From Tachypleus tridentatus (lineage: Eukaryota; Arthropoda; Merostomata; Xiphosura; Limulidae), in NCBI RefSeq assembly GCF_004210375.1, contig NC_134831.1:43186035-43250034 (forward strand): a DNA stretch of 64,000 nt. Direction: 5' to 3'. The stretch's first letter is position 1. Each line of letters opens with the position of its first letter. A program made the position numbers and the translations under genes. This document shows, in pieces, positions 11,701 through 22,772 of this stretch. The notes under the pieces were generated by a model. That model was not told where the DNA came from, did no database searches, and saw only the letters and a list, made by a program, of their open reading frames with translations.

Positions 11701-13435
11701 ATTACCGTAACTAAAATTAACTTTTAAAAATAATAATTTTATTGTCACTATAAACCGTCTTGATGTGCGACATGGAAAAACCTCTGCATGAAACCACTGA
11801 GTGCAGTTTTCTAACCTTATATAAAATAAGCAGAAGTTACATTTAGAAACTAAGTAACAACTCCAGGTCTGTGTTAAAACAATTTAACTGGAGTGATGAT
11901 AGAAAGCTTTTTTTATTTGAAAATTACTTTCTTACTGTTTTTCAGACATATGGACAGACGTTTATAGAAAACGATATATTTCTATATATCTTTGGTTCTG
12001 TAGCTGAAGCTGTTAATGCTCTCAGCCGGGTGACTATGGGCTTAATTCAGGACCAAATATTTTACAAGATAAAATCTTGTAAAGGGAAGTGATTGAACTT
12101 ATGTTGTTATTAAAAATTATTAAAATAATATTTGTTGTGTTAAATGTATAAAACCTTTATAGTTAAGCAGTAAGATAGAGAGTTAAGAATAATAAAACTT
12201 TTGTCTGAGCTCTGCCATATTACAGCATAGTCCATTCTTTGCTTTGTACATAAAGCAATAATATATCAGAGTTATTATTCTCAGAGATACTAAAATAGTG
12301 AAAATAATGTTTAAAACAACACTGTTTCGAAAAAGTATTTAAAACAGTTAAGTTTAACGCAAAGAAAATAATTATACGAACACTTTCAAATTACTCACCC
12401 AAAAAAGTCGATTTGATAAGTAATTAGTTTTTCTCACGAAAATGAAAGTATAAGAAACATGCAATTAATCCAAACATCAACATCCAGAACCTACATCTGG
12501 ATTAAACGTATTATGATTTTTATTTTTCCTTATAGGTGTTGTTTTATTTTTCTCGTATTTTAAATTCGTTTTTTAACTTTAGTCAGTTTAAGTTATAATA
12601 TATTATATTTTCAGTTTACGAGTCTTCTCTTGCCGAGAATGCAGACGGTATTACTTTTCATTAGCGACATCTCTTGATGGAAAAGTTGTATACATGATCT
12701 GGATTTGTGGTCTCTCTTTTACATTTTCTCTTGCTTTTGTCTGTATTCCAGCTGCTGTTGTTGAAGTTTTTGGATCGAAATACACTTCTAAATTTTCGGA
12801 ATGGTAGTTTTTACATCAGTAAGTACACAACATTTTTTATTGCTAAAACAAAACTAAATAAATCTTTCTATAAAGAAATTATTGAACTATACATACTCAT
12901 CTTTCTTTAAAACGAACCATCTTTGTAAAAGTATAATTACCTTAAAACGACCTTATCTTCAAGATTTGAATTTATCAGAAGTAAAGTTGATATATTTTTG
13001 CAATTTATAAAGCAAACATATCGAGTTTTAACTAATAATTCATGATTTTTCGACGGCTTCCTTCTTTCTCTGGTTTTTATTTATATATCGTATTATTTCT
13101 TTGTTGGGATGGTTTGATACATTTTGTATGACAGCGACTGTTTCTTGCACAGGTCAGAATGATTTCGTTTTAGTTTAGGAAAAAGAAGTGTTTTATTTTA
13201 CTGTATTTTGAAGATCAGCGTTTGTTTTTTATCATTTGTTTCCTTGGAAGAAAAATAAAAGTAAATAAATGTCTAATTCACAACGGAAATTAACTACTAT
13301 GTTTTTATGGTACTTAAAGCAGTCACAATCTGAGACACTCAATAGCAAGGAAGCCTTTATATTATTTGTATCCTAAGTGGTCTGATAAATTCCACTATGA
13401 AGCAAAATGCACTCGTTATTTCAAATAAAGCTTAT

Positions 13436-13714
13436 TTGTTTGTTTGATTTTGAATTTCGCACAAAGCTACTCGAGGGCTATCTGTGCTAGCCGCCCCTAA
13501 TTTAGCAGTGTAAGACTAGAGGGAAGGCAGCTAATCATCACAACCCACCGTCAACTCTTGGACTATTATTTTACCAACGAATAGTGGGATTGATCATAAC
13601 ATTATAACGCCCCAACGGCTGAAACGGCGAGCATGTTTGGCGCGACGGGGATGTGAACCCGCGACCCTTAGATTACGAGTCGTACGCCTTAACAAGCTTG
13701 GTCATGCCGGGTCC
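13436..13714 (-). repeat. tRNA-derived SINE family A in intron 8, unit 1
   Basis: Full-length minus-strand copy from the TTTGTTTGTTTG tail to the head (GGCGCGACGGGGATGTGAAC, GGTCATGCCGGGTCC). It is flanked by imperfect ATAAAG(C/T)TT repeats, the likely target duplication. The homologous intron in unit 2 lacks it. Confidence 0.88.
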
Positions 13715-14109
13715 GGGATAAAGTTTGAAGGAGCCAAAAGGTATTGGTAAAAATTAGATTAAGCGTAGCAGTGTTTTCTTGTGAGCAATGCAATGATGAA
13801 AATTATTTTCAGTTACTTAATTGAGGTGTTAGAGCTCTCACCACATATTGTGTACGAGATAGATATACATTTATCATGTAATATAAATGACAATGAAATA
13901 CTTTATAAATTAATGAACATATATTACGTGATTGCGTAATGATAAATAATTTATAATTTTTTCCTTATACGCCTGATTTTTTGTTTTTCTCTTTTCATAG
14001 GGATACTTGTGACTATATTTTTCTCTGACACACAACGTACACAACCACTAATATCAAGAAATTTGACGGGAACAGCGAGGTAACTAGTTACGGGTCTTTT
14101 GAACATTAC

Positions 14110-16712
14110 AAGTGACTTTCTTAATATTAATTTTCAGATGTTTTAAAACTATAACATCAACACAGCCCTCACTTCCTGTTTAATCATTATATAATAAAGT
14201 ATCGCAATGTTTGTTCATCTATAAATGATTTGATAAATAATTCTTTAACCCATCTAAAAGTATATTACCACAGAGATGTTGATCAGCTGTGTTATGAAAA
14301 CAAATTGACTGAAGACTAACCATTAATGTGACTGTTTCATCTAATTTGATGGCAGAAATTCTCTTATAGTGTTCAAAAGGTTTTCATGTCTGTATATCAC
14401 AGCTATTGTGTGGTTGACATATTATTATACGCTTTTATCTACCTTCATTAATAAGTTACTATTGGTAATGACCTTAATGTATTAAACGTTAAAGACAATT
14501 AATGAGGCTCTCTAACTATTGGAATAATATGTGTTTGGATTAAACTATCTCTTCTCACCAATTCTAGACATGGACTGTAAATTAAGTGTTCTGCCTGTAT
14601 TTCCTTCTTTAGAGAAACGAGTGTAACGTAACGTATATCCATTATATTATCATTGTATTCGAATTTTTAGAAACTTACTAGTTATTAGGCTGATCTAGAA
14701 CGTGTGGAAAGATAGTTAGTAAAAATATTCTGCTGGTGTTTGAAAACAGTCTTGTTACATGTGCTGATAGACTCACCGTAAATTGTACGTCGTAAAGTCT
14801 TTTATAAGTCGAAATAGTCGTATTAGGTAAAAACCTTAATCTTATGTTGTCTTCTCTATCTTTCCTTAACATGTTTGAAGCACCTAGAAGGATGTATATT
14901 CGTGTTTGTTCGATGTTGTTTGTATGCAAATGTGAATGGCTTCATTCGCCATATGAAACTGTGTCTACGGATAACCTTACTGTTTCCAACAGTACTGCGT
15001 CTCCGAGAAGAGAAATGACAAATACCTAACGTGTGGAAAAAAAAGGTGTGTTAATTGAAAATTATTCAATGTGACTCGTTGGTACAATCTTTTATGTTCC
15101 AAGAGGGTTGTATCGCAGACACTTATCAGTAAAGTAAAACTGACACTCATAAGATTACAAGTTATTACATGTAATATATGTTCTCTTTAGAGCAGACATG
15201 AGGTATTCGGTATTAATATTTATATACTGTGGTACGGAAAATTAAAGTAATCGTATTTTGTAATTGAAATGCAGTGACATAGTATTTGTATTCACTAAAT
15301 GGATTCATGAACACTTAATACTGTAAGAGTACATCGACTGTTCTTGCAGATTCGGTGACAATCCCGACACTAACAGGTTTCAGCCAGGGTCAGAACATTG
15401 TTACCTTCAGTTATGTAGTGCCATGTATTTATTGGCTGACAATTCAGATTGACAAGATGCACTCCAGATATAATTTCAATGTTGTCTCTACGGTGAAGAT
15501 ATCTGTTTACGTCTGGCTGACTCAGTATGAACATTCCACTTGGCTGGAACAATGGATCCCAGGTCTAAACACATCTGGTCTTTCACTAGAAGTACGATCC
15601 ATTAATTCAATGGAATGCTTCCTCAGCAAGATGTCAATAAATTTTCTCTAAAACCTAGTTTTGGAACCATAGAACCAAAAGAGGACTGATCCCCCTTGAA
15701 AGGAAGGAAAGCTGTTTAGTTTATTGTTTTAATCCAAGACACTAACTGCCTCATCTTCAGAAGATAGAGATGAGCACGTACGTAATCAGATAATATTTGT
15801 GTTTAGTGGTAGAGAATCCTGCGACGCTCTCTTTTCTGAGATTGTATCTTTGAATAGACACCAAATATAAAATTAATATGAGAGATATAACATTAAATTT
15901 AGGAAACACCTTCACATTAAAATTAAAAGTGAGTAGTATTGTTATTCAGGTAATAATTCGTTAATATCCAGTCACAAAGTTCACTCTTTTAATTTTCCAT
16001 TTGTAGAAATATATTTGGCTGTTACAGTTTACGTAATCATTATATTTTTGTTTTCACGAATACTTGACTTGTACTATGAAGGTCACTGATGTATATCATT
16101 GGACTTGAATAACAAACTTACTGTAACTACTAATCACACTGTATGCTGCTTTTAACATTAACTAAACTTTTAACTTACGTATATTACATTCCTTCTGATT
16201 GTAAACAAAGTTTTATATTAAAGAAGAACCCAAGAAGAGGTTTCTTTCAACTCTGTCTCACAAATACCAATTTGATTTTAAGTATTTTAGACAGTGAAAC
16301 GTGAAAACATAATCTTCAAGAAATATAATGATTGCAACGTAAATCAATGGATAAATCCCACGAATATCAGTTAACTGCCATTTCAGTTAAACAGGGCGCA
16401 CAAAAACCAACAACATTTAAGACGCTAAAACCATTTGTTGTTCAGATAAGGGATGATAAAATGTGAGAAAAATACAAACCTTGTTTTTACGATATTAAAA
16501 TTAGTAAATAAAAACATGTTTTCTTGTTTTATTTTCCTCATTTAAAAAAAAACAAAACGAATTTAATAGTAATAGGGAAACTGGATCTCTTTGTTTTCTG
16601 GAATAAGAACGATGCTATTCATTTCAATAATCTGATTAGACACCAATCAGTGATAGTTTAATTTAAATTCTTTAGTTGCCCTGCCGGATTAAAGTGGAGT
16701 TCTGGTAATATT
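14110..16712. other. Intergenic, unit 1; no gene recognised
   Basis: AT-rich sequence after the MFS pseudogene. 14317-15320 matches 30539-31800 in unit 2. Open frames on both strands at 15355-15651 and 15370-15552 overlap each other, have no recognised motif and are not found in unit 2 or 3. Confidence 0.5.
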
Positions 16713-16723
16713 TTGGAATAATG

Positions 16724-16983
16724 TTGTTGTTTTTGTTGTTTTGGAATTTCGTACAAAGCTACTCGAGGGCTATCTGTGCTAGCCGTCCCTAATTTAGCAG
16801 TGTAAGACTAGAGGGAAGGTAGCTAGTCATCACCACCCACCGCCAACTCTTTTACCAACGAATAGTGGGATTGACCGTCACATTATACGCCCCCACGGCT
16901 GGGAGGGCGAGTATGTTTAACGCGAACCCGCGACCCTCGGATTACTAGTCACACGCCTTAGGCGTTTGGCCATGCCAGGCCAG
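16724..16983 (-). repeat. tRNA-derived SINE family A with 11-bp target duplication
   Basis: Minus-strand copy, from its TTGTT-rich tail to the head (CCTTAGGCGTTTGGCCATGCC). The target duplication TTGGAATAATG lies at 16713-16723 and 16984-16994. The same 11 bases occur once, uninterrupted, in unit 3 (about 50765-50775), which is the empty site. Confidence 0.9.
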
Positions 16984-17029
16984 TTGGAATAATGATACAA
17001 ATAATTAACTCTTTCCTCTATTCTTTCAG

Positions 17030-17101
17030 ATTCACGAACCGCAATTTCTTTACTTGGTTGGCGTATGCATTATTCCGTTACTAATGGCGGGCATTGGGTA
17101 G
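17030..17101 (+). other. Possible terminal exon remnant (23 codons + stop), unit 1
   Basis: After a pyrimidine-rich stretch and AG, 23 open codons begin IHEPQFLYLVG and end in a hydrophobic run (CIIPLLMAGIG) followed by TAG. The same segment appears in unit 3 (50811-50882, same length and same stop) and, more degenerate, in unit 2 (from 34637). It could be the last exon of a neighbouring membrane-protein gene carried along in the duplication. Units 2 and 3 lack the acceptor AG, so at best it is a remnant. The family is not recognised. Confidence 0.3.
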
Positions 17102-17334
17102 CTAATCTACTTCATTTATAAGATATCACGAAAGTTTCAACCCAGTTACAAATGAAATAAATAAAATGCCAAATCAAATACTCTATAGAGTATCAAACAA
17201 TCTTATAATTGTTTTTATTACTACTAGAAAACATTACAACATTAAATGATTGTTTTTAGTAGTATATATTTGTGTATTACTATAAGTTAAAAACATAATG
17301 TGTTTTTTTTATTTTTATATTTCGTACTTTGTTA

Positions 17335-17830
17335 AAGACGTGACCGAGCATAAAAAGGTAGCTTATTATATACTTAACCACAGATGTACCTACAGCAGTT
17401 TGATTTTAGTGTCGAATGTCCCCGACGTTAAACCAACTACTTTTCAACATGTAAAGTCTATCAGTCTGAGTACCCCTCGTCCAGTAGCTTTTCATCTTCA
17501 TGTATGCCAATTATCTCTTCTGCAAGCAGCAATACTTTAATTAATGCTAACAAGAAAGACAAGGATACTCCGACCAACGTTGATATTACGATTCGTTAGC
17601 GACTCAAACAAAAAAGATAGCTTCGTGCCAGATTCAATATACGCTCGTTAAGACCACAGACATATCAACCACGACAGATATTAACATCACGTTCAGCAAG
17701 AAGACCCAAACAAGATTCACAATAGAAGGACTCATTGAGACAGATAGAATTTGTCACTTAGTGTTGTGTCCACGATCTGCCTATCTTTATCCTCCTAGTT
17801 CCTTAGATCGATCTTTTAATCGATTGCAGA
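17335..17830 (+). repeat. Degenerate retroelement-ORF-like sequence, unit 1
   Basis: Homologous to 1245-1740 and equally broken. It shares STPRPV and the RLIET(D) stretch near its end. It is probably a passenger of the tandem duplication rather than a separate insertion. Confidence 0.35.
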
Positions 17831-18130
17831 CTTAACACTTTTGTTTTATCGTTGTTTATTTTTTGTGCTTTTTGTGAAAAGTTTTACTCACACTGATTAT
17901 CTCTCCAGCAACTTCAAGGGACGGTTAGGGTAGATTTTTCGGCGCCCTGATCGTGAAAGTAGGTTTTCTCGGGGTACTCCCGTTTCCATTCATAGCAAAT
18001 TATAAGGTTTTTAACCTTAACCTCTCGCGGACAACCATTAGACCTTGGTCACTAGATTGCATTACAAACTCATAAACTTTAAATCTTGTCGGCTTAGCTA
18101 TTAATAATCAATCACTAGCCTAGATAAATT

Positions 18131-18695
18131 TTACATCACGCGTATGACGTATGGTTGATTTTGCTTTCTGTCTAGGTGTGTGCGTATAATGTTTTCTACG
18201 GTTTGTGGAGGAAACTTATTGATGTTGATGAAGTATTGTTTTATTTTGTCTAATTCATCGTTAATTTTATCTGGTGAGAATAGTTTTATGGCTGTGTTTA
18301 TTTGGTTTCTTAGTATGTTAAGTTTTTGTTTTGTTTCATGTGCTGAGTCCCAAGGAATATTTAGTCCAGTATGTGTGATTTTTCGGTGGATATCTGTTTT
18401 GAATTGTGTGTCGGTTCTTGTAATTTTGAGATTAAGAAGTGATATTTGATTTCTTTCTTCCTGTTCACATGTGAAGTTAATGTTGGGATGTATAGAGTTA
18501 ATGTGATTGAAAAAATTAAGTATGTGTTCTGTAGATTTGAATCCCGCAACCGTGTCATCTACATATCTGTACCAGTATAGTGGTTGAAGTAATGATGTGT
18601 TAATTGCTTGTGTTTCAACTTGTGTCATAAACATATTGGCTAGAACTGGTGTTACTAGGTTGCCCATGCTTAGGCCATTTGTTTGTATAAATAAA
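18131..18695 (-). pseudogene. Penelope-like reverse transcriptase, central fragment
   Basis: The open frame starts at the rearrangement junction and reads QTNGLSMGN, then TPVLANMFMTQVE, the RT motif that in most PLEs reads SMGSPLSPVLANIFM. The catalytic YVDD (in WYRYVDDTVAGF) is at 18554-18565. The usual downstream PLE segment follows (LNLKITRTD, TGLNIPWDSAHETKQK, PQTVENIIRTHL). This is the longest intact RT stretch in the window, about 185 codons, but it lacks the N-terminal fingers and the endonuclease. Confidence 0.88.
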
Positions 18696-18974
18696 GGAAT
18701 ATAAAGGAACGCCTTTATACCTATATCAATATAATAAAATAAATAAAATTATATATTCAAACATCTAACACCGCCCTCTACATTCCGACACTCAGTTACA
18801 CAACCCCTTCCAAACATGTTGTCAGCTTCCGGTCAGTTACCTCTTTCTTTGTGAACCTGACGATGACCGAAGAAGGTCGAAACGTTGTTCGCTCTTCCAT
18901 GTAAAATATTTTTTCAACCCAAATGAGCCGTTTTTGCATATATATTTCTCTACAAGTGGGTTTTCTCGACATCA
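18138..18974. mobile_element. Rearranged Penelope-like element, unit 1 only
   Basis: Left part: a reverse transcriptase segment on the minus strand (18131-18695). Right part, from about 18697: the 3' UTR of the same family on the plus strand (AAAGGAACGCCTTTATACC, hammerhead at 18853, terminal GGGTTTTCTCGACATC). The two halves meet head to head, as in inverted or twin-primed insertions. It interrupts sequence continuous in units 0 and 3 (equivalent to 2108 and about 3050). Confidence 0.75.
18853..18890 (+). ncRNA. Hammerhead ribozyme, intact core (type I)
   Basis: Read 5' to 3': GAAC (stem I strand), CTGACGA (conserved core CUGANGA), stem II GACC/GGTC with a GAAGAA loop, GAAA, then ACGT, which can form only a 2-bp self-complementary stem III, the nucleotide T at the cleavage position, and GTTC (pairs with GAAC). 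All invariant core positions are present. Such short stem III hammerheads are known in PLEs and are thought to work better as dimers. Self-cleavage is inferred, not shown. Confidence 0.8.
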
Positions 18975-19215
18975 CTGATCCTTCGTGTAGCTTTTGCGCG
19001 AAATTCAAAACAAACAAACTGCCTGATGAGTTGTGGGTTGGTAATAACCCGCCATCTGTAATTAACAATATACAAGAAAGAGTACATACAATGCTAAAAT
19101 TCGTTGTTCAATTGCCTACAGTGAACGTAGGAGAGAACCAATACGGTTTTGTTATTTGTTATAAAATAAATAAGGACAATCTTTTTAGAGAAATATTATT
19201 TTCCTTTGCAAGTTG

Positions 19216-19480
19216 GACCTGGCATGGCTAAGTGCGTAAAGCGTGCGCATCGTAATCCTAGGGTCGCGGGTTCGCGCTCGCGTCGCGCTAAACATGCTCG
19301 CACTCCCAGCCGTGGGGGCGTATAATGTTACGGTCAATCCCACTATTCGTTGGTAAAAGAGTTGGCGGTGGGTGGTGATGAATAGCTGCTTTCCCTCTAG
19401 TCTTACACTTGTAAATTAGGGACGGCTAGCACAGATAGCCCTCGAATAGCTTTGTCGAAATTTCAAAACAAACAAACAAA
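19216..19480 (+). repeat. tRNA-derived SINE family A, unit 1 intergenic
   Basis: Head GACCTGGCATGGCTAAG, B-box-like GGGTTCGCGCTC, body AGCACAGATAGCCCTCGA, and tail CAAACAAACAAA. A perfect 10-bp target duplication CCTTTGCAAG lies at 19203-19212 and 19481-19490. Confidence 0.9.
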
Positions 19481-19854
19481 CCTTTGCAAGAATAAACTAA
19501 AGAATTGTTATATTAAAATCGTGCATTTAATGTTTTACGTAGAAAACGAAATAGTAAATACAAAGGGTTAGTAATTGGGTTAAATTATTAATTTAATTGT
19601 GTTGCTATGGAGATAAGGTCATGTAGCTGTATTATTAAATGTAGAAACACATCTCTCAGTAAGGTAAATGATGTTACATACGGTCTTGTTTTGTATATTC
19701 CTCGAAAAGAAAATAATTATATATACATATATAACTTGTAGATTTAAAGTTAGTTTGAAAGAAACTTTATATTCAATATGCGTTGTTTTCTTAAGTTCGG
19801 TATTGCATTCAGATTTTTGGCGCATTGACCACCATCTTTAGCAAGTCCTGAAAT

Positions 19855-19975
19855 TTATCGATAATGCCTACATGGCTGAAAAGCGGAGCAAGTTTGGTGA
19901 GACGAGGTTTGGAACCCACAACCCTGAGATGAGAAGTTGAGCGTCTCAACCATTTGGTCATCTCGGACCAATATA
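19855..19975 (-). repeat. Diverged SINE family A fragment, unit 1
   Basis: Only the tRNA-related end remains (CATGGCTGAAAAGCGGAG, GAACCCACAACCCTGAG). It is the counterpart of 3710-3972 and lies directly before the PLE. Confidence 0.6.
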
Positions 19976-20048
19976 GATTTAATGTGAATTATTTATATAT
20001 GTTAAAACGGTTGGTATGGGTTGAGAAAATTCTATGTGGGTAAGCAAA

Positions 20049-20083
20049 GAACGTTTCGACCTTCTTTGGACATCGTCAGATTC
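20049..20083 (-). ncRNA. Degenerate inverted hammerhead motif, 5' end of PLE (unit 1)
   Basis: On the minus strand: GAAT, CTGACGA, a stem II with one mismatch around AAAGAA, GAAA, CGTT. The core is kept, but the following stem I strand (CTTT) pairs poorly with GAAT, so activity is doubtful. Confidence 0.55.
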
Positions 20084-20137
20084 ACAAAGAAAGAGAGAGG
20101 AAACTAACCGATAGTTAACAACATATTTAAAGAGGTT

Positions 20138-20712
20138 GTGTATTTACAAAGAAATGGCCTAATCTTGAGCAATCCAGTATCACCAGTTCTAGCCAATATT
20201 TTTATGACACAAGTTGAAACACAAGCAAAATCAAACAACAAATGTAAATATACCCCACGAATTAAACAATCACAAAACCGTATATCATATATTCCCAATA
20301 TCATCAGAAGAATAACCAACATTTGGCAGAAATTAGTAACAAAATATCACATTCCAGTAGATACTAAATTTATTCATAAACCAGGAAAAAAACTAAGGTC
20401 TATATTATGTAAAACCTACACTGACAAACACCACACTAACATTATTTATAAAATACAATATGATAACTGCCCAGACTTCTGTATTGGAGAAACAAGTAAA
20501 AAATGGAAACGAAATTCAAAGAACACAAAAAGTCACCTTCACACGCTTTCGAACACTGCAAATCAAATAAACACAATATAACCATAAAAAATACCCAAAT
20601 ACCAAATAAAGAAACAAGCATAAACAAACGAAAAATTAAAGAAACCTTACTTTTACAACAACTCAAGACAAAAATAAACCAACACAAAGTGACACCTTTA
20701 CACCTATATTGA
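20138..20712 (+). pseudogene. PLE polyprotein remnant: RT start, then GIY-YIG endonuclease
   Basis: Residues SNPVSPVLANIFMTQVETQA (RT motif) are fused by deletion to the C-terminal half. A linker (NIWQKLVTKYHIP) is followed by the endonuclease: NIIYKIQYDNC (GIY-like strand), CIGETSKK (YIG-like strand, Tyr replaced by Cys) and, after a frameshift near 20503, TKFKEHKKSPSHAFEHC. The zinc-binding-like Cys/His spacing and the C-terminal Lys-rich tail are typical of PLE endonucleases. It cannot make an active enzyme, as the RT catalytic site is absent. Confidence 0.82.
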
Positions 20713-20819
20713 TAAATATAATCAAACATCAAGGCACGCCCTGTACATTTCTACACTCAATTACACAACCATCTTAAACATGTGGTCAGGTACAGATCAC
20801 TTACCTCTTTCTTATTTAT

Positions 20820-20857
20820 GAATCTGACGATGACCGAAGAAGGTCGAAACATTGTTC
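20820..20857 (+). ncRNA. Hammerhead ribozyme, 3' end of PLE (unit 1)
   Basis: GAAT, CTGACGA, stem II GACC/GGTC with a GAAGAA loop, GAAA, CATT, GTTC. The core is intact. One change (CGTT to CATT) breaks the self-complementary stem III, and stem I begins with a G-T wobble, so activity may be reduced. Confidence 0.7.
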
Positions 20858-20944
20858 GCTCCTCTACATAGAATTTTCTCAACTCATACCACCCGTTTTT
20901 TACTTATATATATTTCACAACAAGTGGGTTTTCTCGTCATCAAA

Positions 20945-22645
20945 GAATATGAATTATTGTTTTGTATATGATAGAAAAGTTATTTTCCAACAAGCTCATT
21001 ACATATACAAATGCTTACATCATTCCTGTCTTGTTTATGTCAATAACTGTAAAACAGTAAAAAGAGATTACACTTACATAAATATCTGAAGCCATCTGTT
21101 CTAAAACATAACGTTCTACATTATTATACCTATGCATCTAAATTTATTGAGTTGTGCAAATGCACACATAAGGAACAGTTGTCATACAAGAATAGAAATA
21201 ACTTGATAAAAGTTATTTTCCTCTCTGTGAAGACATAGCGTTTCTTAGTTTTCATATATCATATTTCCTGTGACAGTTAAAATAACTCTAACTTTTTCTA
21301 CAAAATATTTTTTTTGAAAAGGAAAAAACAATGTTGGACTCTGTAAGTAAGTATTTTTGTTATATTTATAGCGGTAGTGGAAAGTAATTCAGAACAGTTA
21401 CAGTATAAACATTATAAATTTGACTCTTTAATCTCGTTTCATAGTGACTTTTACTTTATTAATTACACGAAGATAAAAGTTTCTACTGTTTACAATGGCT
21501 TAATATATTTCTGATTTACTTTTGTTAGATACCACTCTCCTAATTTCAGTTTTATATATGCTGGTTTTCTATTTATTCTAAACCTCTGATTCACTAAATA
21601 GTTACACGTACTAAAGAAAGCCAGATGTATCATGTATTGCACGTTTCTTATCATTCGATATTATGTCAGGATCACGAAATCTTCGTTCTCAAATATAGTT
21701 CTGACAAAATTATGTGAAACAAACGAGGTAATCTTTACACAACTTATCTAAACAGAAGTATCGTCAGATTCTCTAAAGATATGTGAATTAGCGTTTGATG
21801 TTGTTTCTAGATTAGATGAGCTCCATAATACGCCGCTATATAAGAAATTCCTCTTCCATGGGGAACATTGAAAGCTATAGTATTCGAAATAATGTTCTGC
21901 AATTCTACAGCCTTTAACAATCATGACATACAGTTAGTACAGTTATTCTACAACAAAAGAATAAAGAAAATTTTATTATAGAATACTTAAATTGAAGTCT
22001 GAGCTCGATAATGTTTCTTATATTATTGAAACTGAGTGATATTGGGAATACAATAGCTTTTTGTGAGTTTTAAAAAAATTCTTACTTTTTATATTATTTG
22101 TTTTTGGCGTCAACTTAATTAATCCTTTCAAATGTCTAATTCTATAACACTGATTTATTGATTACAGTAGGTTACAAAATTTTTACTTTTTCTTGTTCCT
22201 TGGCAGTAAGTGTTATTTCCAAATTGCTTATGCCTAAGTAAATGGTAAATTCCTATTTTTCTCTTCAATTTTTGCTTTTGTGATCTGAGAGCGTATAAAA
22301 AAAACATGATGGGAGACAATATTTGGAGGCTGATACGTAAAAGTGATTTGCATTACAGTCGCAAATCTCGAAAAAACTACGGACTTTTAAACATTTTGTT
22401 CGTTTTTGTATAACTTTAGTGTAAGTACATGTAAATCTTGATTCATATGTTGTTTTATTCATACCATATGTAAATGAAAATGTGTGTAATTTGCCCATTC
22501 TTACATACAAAATAGGTTAATTTCTAGCTTTCATTATCCAGGTCAGAAAACCAAAGTTTTAAGATAATAACGGACATTTTCTGTACTTTCTGAACACAAG
22601 CAATTAAGAAATAGCACATACTGTACAAGAACAATATTTGTGTCA
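20945..22645. other. Unit upstream region, unit 1; no gene seen
   Basis: AT-rich sequence matching 4950-5800, 38210-39925 and 55200-56870. Open frames such as 22265-22510 (minus) are not preserved in the other units. Confidence 0.5.
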
Positions 22646-22650
22646 CACAT

Positions 22651-22772
22651 TGTTATTTGGAATTAAGCACAAAGCTACACAATGGGCTATATGTGCTCTT
22701 CCCACCATGAGTATCGAAACCCGGTTACTAGCACTGTGAATTCTTAGTCATACCGCTATGTCAACGGAGGGT
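22651..22772 (-). repeat. tRNA-derived SINE family B upstream of MFS copy 2
   Basis: Reversed tail GGAATTAAGCACAAAGCTAC, body CAATGGGCTATATGTGCTC, and head ATCGAAACCCGGTTACTAGC. Counterparts precede exon 1 in all units. Confidence 0.8.

Larger units (their letters stand above)
6066..14109 (+). pseudogene. MFS transporter pseudogene, copy 1 (9 exons)
   Basis: This is a decayed gene for a 12-TM major facilitator of the oxalate/formate-antiporter or monocarboxylate-transporter-like type. Exons by comparison with copy 3: 6066-6324, 7874-8000, 9228-9355, 10414-10540, 11376-11677, 11946-12068, 12615-12818, 13053-13152 and 14001-14109. Exon 3 is intact and contains FPNKKGFVTW and VQTFFVKPNNL, the conserved TM4/TM5 region. 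Lesions: a 1-nt deletion early in exon 1; an in-frame TGA in exon 2 (about 7935); a TAA at the second codon of exon 4 (10415-10417); a 1-nt insertion in exon 5; a GT-to-AT donor after exon 6; 5-nt and 1-nt deletions in exon 7; loss of the exon 8 acceptor AG; and a 1-nt deletion plus loss of the stop codon in exon 9. A SINE lies in intron 1 and another in intron 8. It is certainly non-coding as it stands. Confidence 0.85.
19993..20941 (+). mobile_element. Penelope-like element, internally deleted (unit 1)
   Basis: Order: inverted terminal segment with a minus-strand hammerhead-like motif (about 20049-20083), start of RT motif SNPVSPVLANIFM (20164 on), a deletion removing the YVDD region, the C-terminal linker and GIY-YIG endonuclease (20400-20712), the 3' UTR, and a plus-strand hammerhead (20820-20857). 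The ends are inverted repeats of each other, as in the PLEs of units 2 and 3. Confidence 0.8.

Noticed and set aside
15355-15651. 98-codon open frame with an overlapping minus-strand frame
   Set aside because: Both strands are open over the same stretch, no motif is recognised, and it is not seen in units 2 or 3. Chance is more likely.
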